A DNA stretch of 13,243 bases. Origin: an uncultured Clostridia bacterium (GTDB taxonomy: Bacteria > Bacillota > Clostridia > Christensenellales > UBA1242). The stretch lies in contig CANPWT010000028.1 in NCBI GenBank assembly GCA_947584775.1, positions 1 to 13,243 of the forward strand, in the 5' to 3' direction. Position numbers and translations under genes: made by a program. Positions 1-6,183 of this stretch are shown here, piece after piece (positions within the stretch are counted from its first letter, which is position 1; every line of letters begins with the position of its first letter). A model generated the notes under the pieces. The model saw only the letters and a program-made list of their open reading frames with translations, did not search any database and was not told the DNA's origin.

Positions 1-272
1 TTGAAGAGGCTGTTAAACTTTCTAATCAAGCCGTTGTAGAAGCGCTAGATGGCTTGCCAGCCCACAAATTGCACTGTTCGGTTTTGGCAGAAGAGGCAGT
101 TAAAGCCGCCATTAAAGATTACTACATTAAACACAATATTCCGTTTGATGAAGAAAAATATTGTGCGGGCGATTGTGCCGCTTGCCATGCCGAACACAAA
201 CCTGCCAAAGCGAAAACCAGCAAACCTAAAACTACAACCAGCAAACGCAAAGCAACAACCAAAACAAAATAA
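1..272 (+). CDS. NifU/IscU-type Fe-S cluster scaffold protein, 3' part
   Basis: This is the C-terminal part of an Fe-S cluster assembly scaffold (NifU N-terminal/IscU family); the gene enters from the left and is read in the frame starting at base 3. The sequence VVEALDGLPAHKLHCSVLAE is the characteristic end of the family, with the third cluster-binding cysteine in LHCSVLAEEA. The first two ligand cysteines lie outside the window. Family members receive sulfur from a cysteine desulfurase and assemble a transient [2Fe-2S] cluster in the cytoplasm. Oddly, the usual C-terminal helix is followed by a second cysteine/histidine cluster (CAGDCAACHAEH) and a Lys/Thr/Pro-rich basic tail of about 24 residues that looks disordered. 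A clean hairpin terminator follows the stop by about 35 bases. Identity as a scaffold is firm; iscU versus nifU naming cannot be decided without the 5' end and neighbours. Confidence 0.87.
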   Translation, partial: EEAVKLSNQAVVEALDGLPAHKLHCSVLAEEAVKAAIKDYYIKHNIPFDEEKYCAGDCAACHAEHKPAKAKTSKPKTTTSKRKATTKTK

Positions 273-306
273 GGTGTATTATATTTGCTACATACACAAC
301 ATATAT

Positions 307-338
307 AACTTTGCCACGTGCAAAGTTTTTTTATTTTT
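307..338 (+). terminator. Rho-independent terminator after the scaffold gene
   Basis: Perfect 8-bp stem AACTTTGC/GCAAAGTT (307-314 with 320-327), loop CACGT, followed by a T-rich tract to about 338. It separates the Fe-S scaffold gene from the next gene, which has its own promoter. Confidence 0.85.
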
Positions 339-357
339 AAAAATGCAAAGCAAAGGC

Positions 358-386
358 TTTAAATATTTAAAATTTTATGATACAAT
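358..386 (+). promoter_or_regulatory. Promoter of the ttcA-like gene, apparently leaderless
   Basis: An extended -10 (TG at 378-379, TACAAT at 381-386) with a weak -35 TTTAAA (358-363) at 17 bp. Exactly six bases separate the -10 from the ATG at 393, so the expected +1 is the A of the start codon. No Shine-Dalgarno is present. Confidence 0.6.
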
Positions 387-392
387 AAATTT

Positions 393-1235
393 ATGAAAAA
401 AACGAACACAACAACAGTTGCCCAGCAAGTTGAATTATCCATACAAAAAAGGTTTCATAAAGAACTTTTTTCTAAATTTTGCAAGGCGTTAAATGAGTAC
501 GAATTAATTAAGCCTCACGATAAAATTGCGGTTTGTATCTCGGGCGGCAAAGATAGCATGCTGCTGGCAAAACTTTTTCAGGAACTTAAAAAGCACAATA
601 AGTTTGATTTTGATTTAGTTTTTTTATGCATGGACCCCGGCTACAACAAAGCAAACCGCAAAAAAATTGAGCAGAACGCAAAATTGTTAAACATTCCGCT
701 TACAATTTTTAATTCAGACATTTTTAGCAATGTTGAAAATATAACAAAATCCCCTTGCTACATTTGCGCACGCATGAGGCGCGGCTATCTTTACAGCAAC
801 GCAAAAGAACTTGGCTGCAACAAAATTGCGCTTGGGCATCATTATGACGATGTAATTGAAACAATTTTGATGGGCATGTTGTTTGGCGCGCAAATTCAAA
901 CCATGATGCCAAAAGTTAAATCTAAAAATTTTGCTGGCATGGAGTTAATCCGCCCAATGTATTTAATACAGGAAAAAGATATTATTCATTGGCGTGATTA
1001 CAACAATTTAAATTTTATTCGTTGCGCCTGCCGTTTTACCGAAATGCAAGAAAATGAGCAAGATATTGACACTTCTAAGCGTTTGCAAGTTAAAAACTTG
1101 ATTGCATCCCTTGCTAAAAACGACCCACAAATCCCGCAGAACATTTTTAAAAGTGTGGAAAATGTTAACCTCTCCACCATAATTGAATACAAGGACAAAC
1201 TTGGCAAAACCCACAATTTTAAAGAAAATTATTAA
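393..1235 (+). CDS. ttcA: TtcA-family PP-loop ATPase, tRNA 2-thiolation
   Basis: A 280-residue cytoplasmic PP-loop (adenine nucleotide alpha hydrolase) enzyme of the TtcA group, which adenylates a tRNA cytidine (C32 in the characterised enzyme) and replaces its oxygen by sulfur with the help of a [4Fe-4S] cluster. The PP-loop SGGKDS is at residues 50-55. CYIC at 122-125 supplies two cluster cysteines, and the RCAC segment at 210-213 supplies the third candidate; LGHHYDDVIET at 147-157 is a conserved block of the family. This cysteine pattern separates it from TilS (tRNA-Ile lysidine synthetase). The ATG at 393 is chosen because it follows the extended -10 by six bases and there is no better start. 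The Fe-S scaffold gene just upstream fits the cluster requirement, but a terminator separates them. The exact tRNA position modified is inferred from family; other TtcA-like paralogues exist. Confidence 0.85.
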   Translation: MKKTNTTTVAQQVELSIQKRFHKELFSKFCKALNEYELIKPHDKIAVCISGGKDSMLLAKLFQELKKHNKFDFDLVFLCMDPGYNKANRKKIEQNAKLLNIPLTIFNSDIFSNVENITKSPCYICARMRRGYLYSNAKELGCNKIALGHHYDDVIETILMGMLFGAQIQTMMPKVKSKNFAGMELIRPMYLIQEKDIIHWRDYNNLNFIRCACRFTEMQENEQDIDTSKRLQVKNLIASLAKNDPQIPQNIFKSVENVNLSTIIEYKDKLGKTHNFKENY

Positions 1236-1281
1236 AAAATGTTAAAAATTTAACTAATTTGCACAATTTTTTGATTATTTT

Positions 1282-1310
1282 TTGACTATTTTTAAAATTT
1301 TTTATATAAT
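1282..1310 (+). promoter_or_regulatory. Promoter of rsmG, apparently leaderless
   Basis: TTGACT (1282-1287), 17-bp spacer, perfect TATAAT (1305-1310), then six bases to the ATG at 1317. The expected transcription start coincides with the start codon. The bases before the ATG are all A/T, so there is no ribosome binding site. Confidence 0.82.
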
Positions 1311-1316
1311 TTTTAA

Positions 1317-2087
1317 ATGGATTTAAAAAGTTTAATTAATTTAATTAATAGCCATACACCCGAGTTCGAGTTGTATTTTAACGAATTAATAAATTTTAAC
1401 TCACACACAAATTTAACCGCTATAACCGAGAAAAATGAGGTGTTTGTTAAGCATTTTTTAGATAGCATCCTGCCAATTAACGAAATTAAGCAAAATGTCA
1501 GCCTTATTGATGTTGGCAGCGGAGCGGGTTTCCCTGGCATGGTTATAAAAATTGTGCGTCCAGATGTAAATTTAACTTTGCTGGACAGCCTTAACAAGCG
1601 CATAGTTTTTTTAAACCAATTAAATGAAAAATTAAATAATTTCACAAAAAACACACAGAGTTTGCAAAAAAACGCACATAATGGCGCAAAACTAAAAAAT
1701 TTTAATAAAAATTCTACAAAAATTGTGCACGCTCGTGCAGAAGAATATTGCGCAAAGTGTAGAGAGCAATTTGATGTAGCCACTGCCCGCGCGGTGGCTA
1801 GGCTTAACACTTTGCTCGAATATTTGCTGCCATTTGTACGCGTTGGCGGGATTGTGTTGTGTTATAAAGGTAGCGGCTGGGAAGAAGAATTAAATGAGGC
1901 ACAAAACGCAATTAAAATTTTGGGCGGAAAAGTTGAAAAAGTAATCCATTTTAATTTGCCAAACGGTTTAGATGCCCCCACCCTCGATGCGGGCGAGCGC
2001 AACATTATTGTAATTAAAAAAATTGCCCCAACGCCAAATATTTACCCTCGCGGGCAAAACAAGCCAAAAACCCAACCAATAAAATAA
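1317..2087 (+). CDS. rsmG: RsmG, 16S rRNA (guanine-527-N7)-methyltransferase
   Basis: 256-residue SAM-dependent methyltransferase (GidB/RsmG) that methylates N7 of G527 in the 530 loop of 16S rRNA. Family landmarks seen: the N-terminal NLTAITEKNEVFVKHFLDS block (32-50), the SAM-binding loop DVGSGAGFPG (65-74), the acidic end of strand 2 (LLDSLNKR, 88-95), the VATARAVARL catalytic-region block (154-163), and the C-terminal YPRGQNKPKTQPI (243-255), matching the usual YPRKxGxPxKxP end. An Asn/Lys-rich insertion of roughly 25-30 residues (about 107-135) lies between helix EKL and HARAEEY, where typical members have only a short link; this accounts for the length above the usual 210-240. In many Firmicutes rsmG follows mnmE-mnmG; here mnmE is about 5 kb away. 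It has its own leaderless-type promoter. Confidence 0.95.
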   Translation: MDLKSLINLINSHTPEFELYFNELINFNSHTNLTAITEKNEVFVKHFLDSILPINEIKQNVSLIDVGSGAGFPGMVIKIVRPDVNLTLLDSLNKRIVFLNQLNEKLNNFTKNTQSLQKNAHNGAKLKNFNKNSTKIVHARAEEYCAKCREQFDVATARAVARLNTLLEYLLPFVRVGGIVLCYKGSGWEEELNEAQNAIKILGGKVEKVIHFNLPNGLDAPTLDAGERNIIVIKKIAPTPNIYPRGQNKPKTQPIK

Positions 2088-2248
2088 ATTTTAATTTAAT
2101 TGAAAAATAAACAAATGCTATTTTTTAATTAAAAATATAAAATAAATTAAATGTTTATTATTCAAATCAAATAAATATTAAATTAAAAAATTTCAAAAAT
2201 TAACTAAATATTTATTTAAATAGAATAAAAATTAAAAAATAACAAAAC
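2088..2248. other. AT-rich non-coding spacer after rsmG
   Basis: About 160 bases composed almost wholly of A and T, with no ORF and no hairpin before the shared terminator. It would be a long 3' untranslated region of the rsmG transcript. Confidence 0.6.
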
Positions 2249-2275
2249 AAAAAAGCGGAAATTTTCCGCTTTTTT
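2249..2275. terminator. Bidirectional terminator between rsmG and the coiled-coil gene
   Basis: Near-perfect palindrome with arms AAAAAAGCGGAAA and TTTCCGCTTTTTT around base 2262. The A-run on one side and T-run on the other let it act on both strands. It lies 27 bases beyond the stop of the minus-strand gene and about 160 beyond rsmG. Confidence 0.85.
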
Positions 2276-2301
2276 CACCTAATGCTAATGCTTTGTTAAA
2301 T

Positions 2302-3177
2302 TTATTCGTTTGAATCGTTTTCGGTTGTTTCTGCTACTTCTTCCGCTTCGGTTGATTGGTCTTCATTTACATTATCAATTAAAGCGTTAATTTCTTTTTC
2401 TAATTCTTCAACATCTTCTTCGTCTAATTGTTCAGTTTGGGTTTTTCTTGCTTTTTTGGTTTTTGCATCGCTGCCGCCAAGGTCATCCTTGCCCATTTCC
2501 AACATGGCAATGCGCGCGTTCCTAAGTTCATTTTCAGCGGTTAAATTTTTAATAAGTTTCTTTATGTAACTATCGTCTTGCAAATTTTTAATTTGTTGGT
2601 TGTTGGCCTTGTTTTCTTCTTTAAGTTTGCTAACTTCAACGGTTATGCCCTCGTTTAGCGCAGCCTTTACAAGCGACCACAAAATAGTATCTAACCCTTT
2701 GTATTGTTCAATTAATTCGCTATTATTTGTTTTAAATTCTCTACCCAACAAATTTCTAACATCGAAACCGTATCTAGAAAGGTCTCCCAACAAAAATTCT
2801 TGCTCGTTTACTTTTAATTTTAAACTTGTGCCAAGGATTTCGTCCTCATATTCTTCAACTTCCGCATCCAAATTGTATTTTTGTTTAAAGAATTTTACAA
2901 GCGCATTTTTAAAGTCCACCGAATTAACAACATAAAGCCTAAAACCTTTTGGATTGGCGTTTTTCATAACCTCATCAAGTTCTTTAATTTCGGCATTAAT
3001 CTTTTTAACTTTAACATTAATTTTTGCAATATCTTGCTTGCAAATTTTTATAAATCTTTTGCTTTTGTATGTTTCCATCTTTTGTTCAAGCGTTATTTTA
3101 TCTGCAAGAAGTTGTTCTTTTTTTGCCATTAATTTTTGGCTTTTTTCAAATAGTGATTTGTATTCGCTTAATTTCAT
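2302..3177 (-). CDS. Coiled-coil protein of unknown function
   Basis: 291 residues; no family recognised. Residues 1-75 are Lys/Glu-rich with heptad character (predicted coiled coil). Residues about 78-175 look globular (RLYVVNSVDFKNALVKFFKQ, then a mixed strand/helix stretch including EFLLGDLSRYGFDVRNLLG). A second coiled coil covers about 180-225 (VSKLKEENKANNQQIKNLQ), followed by a basic KTKKARKTQ patch (about 237-245) and a very acidic, probably disordered tail of about 45 residues. There is no signal peptide or membrane segment, so it is presumably cytoplasmic. The ATG at 3177 is preceded by a strong GGAGGG at 7-bp-range spacing, which fixes the start. It has its own promoter and is monocistronic between terminators. 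A structural or nucleic-acid/ribosome-associated role would be a guess. Confidence 0.82.
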   Translation of the reverse strand: MKLSEYKSLFEKSQKLMAKKEQLLADKITLEQKMETYKSKRFIKICKQDIAKINVKVKKINAEIKELDEVMKNANPKGFRLYVVNSVDFKNALVKFFKQKYNLDAEVEEYEDEILGTSLKLKVNEQEFLLGDLSRYGFDVRNLLGREFKTNNSELIEQYKGLDTILWSLVKAALNEGITVEVSKLKEENKANNQQIKNLQDDSYIKKLIKNLTAENELRNARIAMLEMGKDDLGGSDAKTKKARKTQTEQLDEEDVEELEKEINALIDNVNEDQSTEAEEVAETTENDSNE

Positions 3178-3247
3178 TTTCCCTCCAAATTTATTGTAAT
3201 TTTAGCCCGAAAACATAGCCAAAATTTACATTTATTCCCCTACTTTC

Positions 3248-3277
3248 AATATACATTATTTGCTTGGCGATTGTCAA
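3248..3277 (-). promoter_or_regulatory. Promoter of the coiled-coil gene
   Basis: On the minus strand, a perfect TTGACA (3272-3277), 18-bp spacer and TATATT (3248-3253). The predicted start near 3241 gives a leader of about 63 bases that carries GGAGGG just before the ATG. This contrasts with the leaderless promoters of neighbouring genes. Confidence 0.72.
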
Positions 3278-3308
3278 ATTAAATTAAAAAATTTTTTATA
3301 AAATTTAA

Positions 3309-3334
3309 TAAAAAAATCCACTTTAAAAAGTGGA
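3309..3334 (-). terminator. Terminator of prfB
   Basis: Inverted repeat TCCACTTT/AAAGTGGA (3317-3324 and 3327-3334) starting one base beyond the prfB stop codon, followed on the minus strand by a run of T (complement of the A-run at about 3309-3316). Confidence 0.8.
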
Positions 3335-3335
3335 C

Positions 3336-4445
3336 TTATTCGCTTTTGGCGTGGGATTTACGCAAATATTCGTTAATGAATGGAGTTAAGTTTCCATCCA
3401 TAACCGAGGCTACATCGCTTGTTTCGAAGTCGGTGCGGTGGTCCTTAACCATGGTGTATGGCTGGAACACATAACTTCTAATTTGGCTGCCCCACTCAAT
3501 TTTTTTAAGTTCGCCCTTAATATCGTTAAGGTTTTGCCTTGCCTTTTCTTCTTCCATAGCAACCAATTTACTTGTTAAAATGCGGATTGCATTTTCCCTA
3601 TTCTGTAATTGGCTGCGCTCGTTCTGGCAAGTTACCACCAAGCCGGTTGGGATGTGTGTAACCCGCACGGCCGTTTCCACCTTATTTACATTTTGGCCGC
3701 CTGCGCCACCGCTGCGATAAGTGTCTATTTTAAGGTCGTCATTGTTAATTTTAACCTCGCTGCCCTTGGTTATTGCAGGCACAACTTCAACTGAGGCAAA
3801 ACTTGTGTGCCTACGCTTGTTGCTATCAAACGGGCTGATGCGCACCAACCTGTGCACGCCCATTTCCCCTTTAAGTTTGCCGTACGCATACTCGCCTTTC
3901 ACCCAGATAACCATGGTTTTTACGCCGGCATCGTTGCCTTCAACTTTATCAACAATGCTAAACTCTAAATTGTTTTTGGACGCGTACATCTTGTACATAC
4001 GGGCAAGCATTACCACCCAATCTTGCGATTCCGTTCCGCCTGCGCCGGCATGGATAGTTATAATTGCATCGTTGTTATCGTATTTTTCGTCCAAAAGAGT
4101 GCGCACATTAAGGTCGTCCACCTTGTTTTTAATTTCCAACAATTCCGAAAAGGCTAGGTTTAACATTTCAATGTCGGTTTCGCTTTCCAAACTTTTAACC
4201 GTTTCAATTAAGGACGAAATTTGCTCTTGCAAAAATTTAACCTCATTAAACAAATCTTGCAATGATTTAATTTCCTTATTGGTTTGCATGGCGTAATCTA
4301 AGTTGTTCCAAAACGACAAACTTTCCCGCTCTTTAAGCAGCGCGTTTAATTTTGCCGAAACATCCTCCAAATTAAGGCACTTTTTGGTGAGTTCAAACTT
4401 ATTTACAACCTGCGCTAATTCTTCCCCTAAGTTTTCAATATTCAT
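3336..4445 (-). CDS. prfB: Peptide chain release factor 2
   Basis: 369-residue class I release factor recognising UAA and UGA. The RF2-type anticodon-like SPF tripeptide is at residues 204-206 (RISPFDSNKRRHTSF), which separates it from RF1 (PxT). The catalytic GGQ is at 249-251 within SGGAGGQNVNKVETAVRVTH. The HAGAGGTESQDW block (132-143) and the C-terminal DHRTDFETSDV block (335-345) are also typical. The reading frame is continuous from ATG to stop: the programmed +1 frameshift (in-frame UGA near codon 25 after a CUU leucine codon) that regulates prfB in many bacteria is absent; the aligned region reads KKCLNLEDV. The start at 4445 lies seven bases from a consensus -10, with no Shine-Dalgarno. 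UGA termination is used in this window (HD-domain gene), so RF2 is needed. Confidence 0.97.
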   Translation of the reverse strand: MNIENLGEELAQVVNKFELTKKCLNLEDVSAKLNALLKERESLSFWNNLDYAMQTNKEIKSLQDLFNEVKFLQEQISSLIETVKSLESETDIEMLNLAFSELLEIKNKVDDLNVRTLLDEKYDNNDAIITIHAGAGGTESQDWVVMLARMYKMYASKNNLEFSIVDKVEGNDAGVKTMVIWVKGEYAYGKLKGEMGVHRLVRISPFDSNKRRHTSFASVEVVPAITKGSEVKINNDDLKIDTYRSGGAGGQNVNKVETAVRVTHIPTGLVVTCQNERSQLQNRENAIRILTSKLVAMEEEKARQNLNDIKGELKKIEWGSQIRSYVFQPYTMVKDHRTDFETSDVASVMDGNLTPFINEYLRKSHAKSE

Positions 4446-4452
4446 ACATATA

Positions 4453-4481
4453 ATTATATATTAATTTTTTTGCATAGTCAA
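4453..4481 (-). promoter_or_regulatory. Promoter of prfB, apparently leaderless
   Basis: Minus strand: TTGACT (4476-4481), 17-bp spacer, perfect TATAAT (4453-4458), then seven bases to the ATG at 4445. Predicted leader is zero or one base. No Shine-Dalgarno can be fitted. Confidence 0.82.
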
Positions 4482-4494
4482 GTTTTAGCAAATG

Positions 4495-4887
4495 TTAAAT
4501 ATCAAATTCAATAGGCAAAGAAAAATCCATATACAAGCATCTGCCGTCAAACCGGTTGTTGTATCCCCTAATTAAATTTAGCCCGTATGTTTTGTCTGCC
4601 CTAAACAACAGGCAATTAAAAGGTAAGTCGTTTTTTGTTTGAATGTTAGAAAAATTTAGTTTTATCCAATTACCACTGTTCAACTGCTCAACAGTATCAT
4701 CATGCAGGCTAACGCAAAAAGCGGGGGCAAGCCTGCCCGTTGAAAATATTGAATGGATGCTAGAAAAAAGCCTATCAAATTCCGCATCCCCCTTGCCGTA
4801 TTCTTTTCTCAAACCGCCCTTAAAAATCTCTATTGAACAAACATTTTCCAACTCGGGCAACAAAGTAAGACTATCATCATTAATCAT
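4495..4887 (-). CDS. Small conserved-looking protein of unknown function
   Basis: About 130 residues, no family recognised. It looks like a soluble mixed alpha/beta protein: no signal peptide, no membrane segment, two cysteines in CSIEIFKGGL and FCVSLHDD, and a C-terminal stretch RCLYMDFSLPIEFDI with strand character. Two ATGs are possible: 4893 and 4887. The AGGGG upstream is only one base from the first but seven from the second, so 4887 (MINDDSL) is preferred. A consensus promoter lies about 150 bases upstream, giving a long leader with a G-run motif. The stop is about 14 bases before the prfB promoter region on the same strand, and no strong terminator separates them, so read-through into prfB is possible. 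Confidence 0.72.
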   Translation of the reverse strand: MINDDSLTLLPELENVCSIEIFKGGLRKEYGKGDAEFDRLFSSIHSIFSTGRLAPAFCVSLHDDTVEQLNSGNWIKLNFSNIQTKNDLPFNCLLFRADKTYGLNLIRGYNNRFDGRCLYMDFSLPIEFDI

Positions 4888-5043
4888 AATCATACCCCTT
4901 ATTTTTTACAATTTTCCACTTTTTAAAATTATTTTAACCAAAACCCCGTTCCCGCAACAAAAACCCACCCATCTTAGTTTAATTAAAACGAATAGTTGTA
5001 CACGGATTCGCTTAATGGTGTGCTGCGTCGAGCTGGCTCTCTC
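4888..5043 (-). promoter_or_regulatory. Long 5' leader with G-run motif
   Basis: Predicted untranslated leader of about 150 bases between the promoter at 5050-5078 and the start at 4887. It contains a small hairpin CGAAT/ATTCG (4989-4993 and 5006-5010) and, on the minus strand, four G-runs (4968-4970, 4964-4966, 4951-4953, 4944-4947) with gaps of 1, 10 and 3 bases, a possible G-quadruplex. No known riboswitch or T-box signature was recognised. It could instead hold a separate small RNA. Confidence 0.4.
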
Positions 5044-5049
5044 AATTAT

Positions 5050-5078
5050 ATTATATCACAACTTAATATAAATTCCAA
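5050..5078 (-). promoter_or_regulatory. Promoter upstream of the small unknown gene
   Basis: Minus strand: TTGGAA (5073-5078), 17-bp spacer and perfect TATAAT (5050-5055). Predicted start near 5043. Confidence 0.65.
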
Positions 5079-5194
5079 AACAATTCACATAAAAAATACA
5101 AACCGTTCATCAATATAAACAGCAGAGCACCCAATCCTGTTCGCAAACTAGTAAAAATTAAAACATAAATCAATACCACTTCAAAGGAAAAGCA
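5079..5194. other. Non-coding spacer, nothing recognised
   Basis: About 115 bases between the minus-strand promoter at 5050-5078 and the stacked terminators. No ORF with a start signal and no convincing RNA structure was seen. It completes the gene-poor interval between the small unknown gene and tRNA-Ser. Confidence 0.5.
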
Positions 5195-5220
5195 AAAAAG
5201 GGGAAGCAGGTCACCCCTTT
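5194..5220 (-). terminator. Third hairpin downstream of tRNA-Ser
   Basis: Minus strand: AAAGGGG (5214-5220), ten-base loop, CCCCTTT (5197-5203) continuing into more T (to 5194). Terminator-like, the last of three in a row. Confidence 0.55.
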
Positions 5221-5244
5221 CTTAACGTGAGCAACCGCCCTAAA

Positions 5245-5271
5245 ATGAAAAAACCACATACCTGTGGTTTT
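5245..5271 (-). terminator. Second hairpin downstream of tRNA-Ser
   Basis: Perfect 9-bp stem AAAACCACA/TGTGGTTTT (5250-5258 and 5263-5271) with a four-base loop. On the minus strand it runs into TTTTTTC. Symmetric enough to work weakly in both directions. Confidence 0.65.
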
Positions 5272-5294
5272 AATAAAAACGGGCGTGTTGCCCG
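5271..5294 (-). terminator. Terminator immediately after tRNA-Ser
   Basis: Minus strand: CGGGC (5290-5294), loop AACAC, GCCCG (5280-5284), then TTTTTATT. It begins three bases after the encoded CCA end. Confidence 0.85.
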
Positions 5295-5296
5295 CG

Positions 5297-5384
5297 TGGC
5301 GCAGAGAACAGGAGTCGAACCTGCGGAGGCTTTCACCTCACACGATTTCCAATCGTGCTCTTTAGACCACTCAGACATCTCTGC
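5297..5384 (-). tRNA. tRNA-Ser (anticodon GGA)
   Basis: An 88-nt class II tRNA read on the minus strand, decoding UCC/UCU. The acceptor stem GCAGAGA pairs with TCTCTGC. The anticodon arm is CACGA-TTGGAAA-TCGTG, with GGA at positions 34-36. A long variable arm (GAGGTGAAAGCCTC region) identifies a serine tRNA, and the T-loop is GGTTCGACTCC-like. The discriminator base is G and the 3' CCA is encoded (complement of 5297-5299). A promoter lies just upstream and a terminator just downstream, so it is a single-gene unit. Confidence 0.96.
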
Positions 5385-5396
5385 ATTTCAACGTTG

Positions 5397-5425
5397 ATTA
5401 TACCCCATAATTTTGCAAAATGCAA
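5397..5425 (-). promoter_or_regulatory. Promoter of tRNA-Ser
   Basis: Minus strand: perfect TATAAT (5397-5402) with a partial -35 TTGCAT (5420-5425) at 17 bp. The -10 ends 12 bases before the mature 5' end, leaving a short leader for RNase P. Confidence 0.7.
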
Positions 5426-5485
5426 GGGTTTTTTATTTTTTGGCCAAGTTGAAGGCAAAATTTAAAATTTTTGGTGTGTTTTTAG

Positions 5486-5514
5486 TTGTAACTTTTTAAA
5501 ATTTGATATATAAT
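5486..5514 (+). promoter_or_regulatory. Promoter upstream of the two-TM protein
   Basis: TTGTAA (5486-5491), 17 bp, TATAAT (5509-5514). A second possible promoter lies closer: TTGACA (5541-5546), 18 bp, TAAAAT (5565-5570). A 15-base palindrome GCCAAAATTTTTGGC (5525-5539) sits between them and could be an operator. Which promoter is used cannot be told from sequence. Confidence 0.5.
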
Positions 5515-5589
5515 TAAGGCTCGCGCCAAAATTTTTGGCTTTGACATTTTAAGTTTTTAATTAATAAAATGATATATCTGGGGGCTTTT

Positions 5590-6183
5590 ATGCAATTTAG
5601 ACCAAAGAAAAAAATTGAAAAAATTGAGGACATCAATTACACAACCTATTTGAATTTTTTAGATAGTTTAAAAGAATATAACTTTAACAAAAAATTAAAC
5701 ACGGCATCGTTAGTTGGCTTAGGGACGTTTTTTGTTAGTTTAATTTTTAATGTTGTTATGGCGGCAATAAAGCCGATGGCTTGGCTAGTGGGCGGGTTTT
5801 TGTTTTCGCTTTTTGCTTTTTGCACGTTTAAATTTTGCCATGATGCAAAAAATGTTACCGCCAAGACACAGTATATTATAACCACAAAAAAGCAAAAGGA
5901 ATTTGCCAAAATTTTATCCATGATGAACGAATATGCCCAATCCCCGCGATTTGTTAAGGAAAAGGCCGAGTATGAAGTTAATTTGCTAAAAAACGCACTG
6001 CAATCTTTGCCCGAGGGTGACCCACGCAAAAAGCAGATGCTAGCAGAACTAAAAAACAAGCAAGACCTTTTAACAACGCTAAACGATGAGCACAATTTTA
6101 ACTATTTAAACGCTAACACAAACTTGACAAACAAAATAGGGCAAGACGCGCACACCAACACAAAACTTAACACAGAACTTTAA
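5590..6183 (+). CDS. Small membrane protein with two transmembrane helices
   Basis: 197 residues, family not recognised. A basic N-terminus (MQFRPKKKIEK) precedes an amphipathic stretch. Two hydrophobic helices follow at about 39-60 (ASLVGLGTFFVSLIFNVVMA) and 62-83 (PMAWLVGGFLFSLFAFCTF), joined by a very short turn, so a hairpin in the membrane with both ends in the cytoplasm is likely. The rest is a soluble helical tail with coiled-coil character (about 95-175) and an Asn/Thr-rich end. There are two in-frame starts: ATG at 5569 has no ribosome site, whereas ATG at 5590 has a G-run (5580-5584) five bases upstream, so 5590 is chosen. It converges with the DUF1653 gene: their stop codons overlap in the shared TTAA at 6180-6183. 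No function is proposed. Confidence 0.78.
   Translation: MQFRPKKKIEKIEDINYTTYLNFLDSLKEYNFNKKLNTASLVGLGTFFVSLIFNVVMAAIKPMAWLVGGFLFSLFAFCTFKFCHDAKNVTAKTQYIITTKKQKEFAKILSMMNEYAQSPRFVKEKAEYEVNLLKNALQSLPEGDPRKKQMLAELKNKQDLLTTLNDEHNFNYLNANTNLTNKIGQDAHTNTKLNTEL

Noticed and set aside
49..396. A 115-codon open frame overlapping the Fe-S scaffold end
   Set aside because: It overlaps the real NifU/IscU frame, reads through the terminator hairpin and has no protein-like features.
3609..4296. Plus-strand open frames opposite prfB
   Set aside because: Antisense shadows of a gene with unambiguous RF2 motifs; no start signals.
3336..4445. UGA recoding (alternative genetic code)
   Set aside because: An RF2 gene is present and TGA ends the HD-domain gene exactly where mnmE begins; tryptophans in the recognised proteins need no TGA codons.
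4888..5296. SRP (4.5S/scRNA) gene next to tRNA-Ser
   Set aside because: The order would fit the Bacillus arrangement, but the conserved GGTCAGG..GGAAGGAGCAGCC domain is not present on either strand.
5569..5589. ATG at 5569 as the start of the two-TM protein
   Set aside because: No ribosome site and no correctly spaced -10 for a leaderless start; the ATG at 5590 has a G-rich ribosome site five bases upstream.
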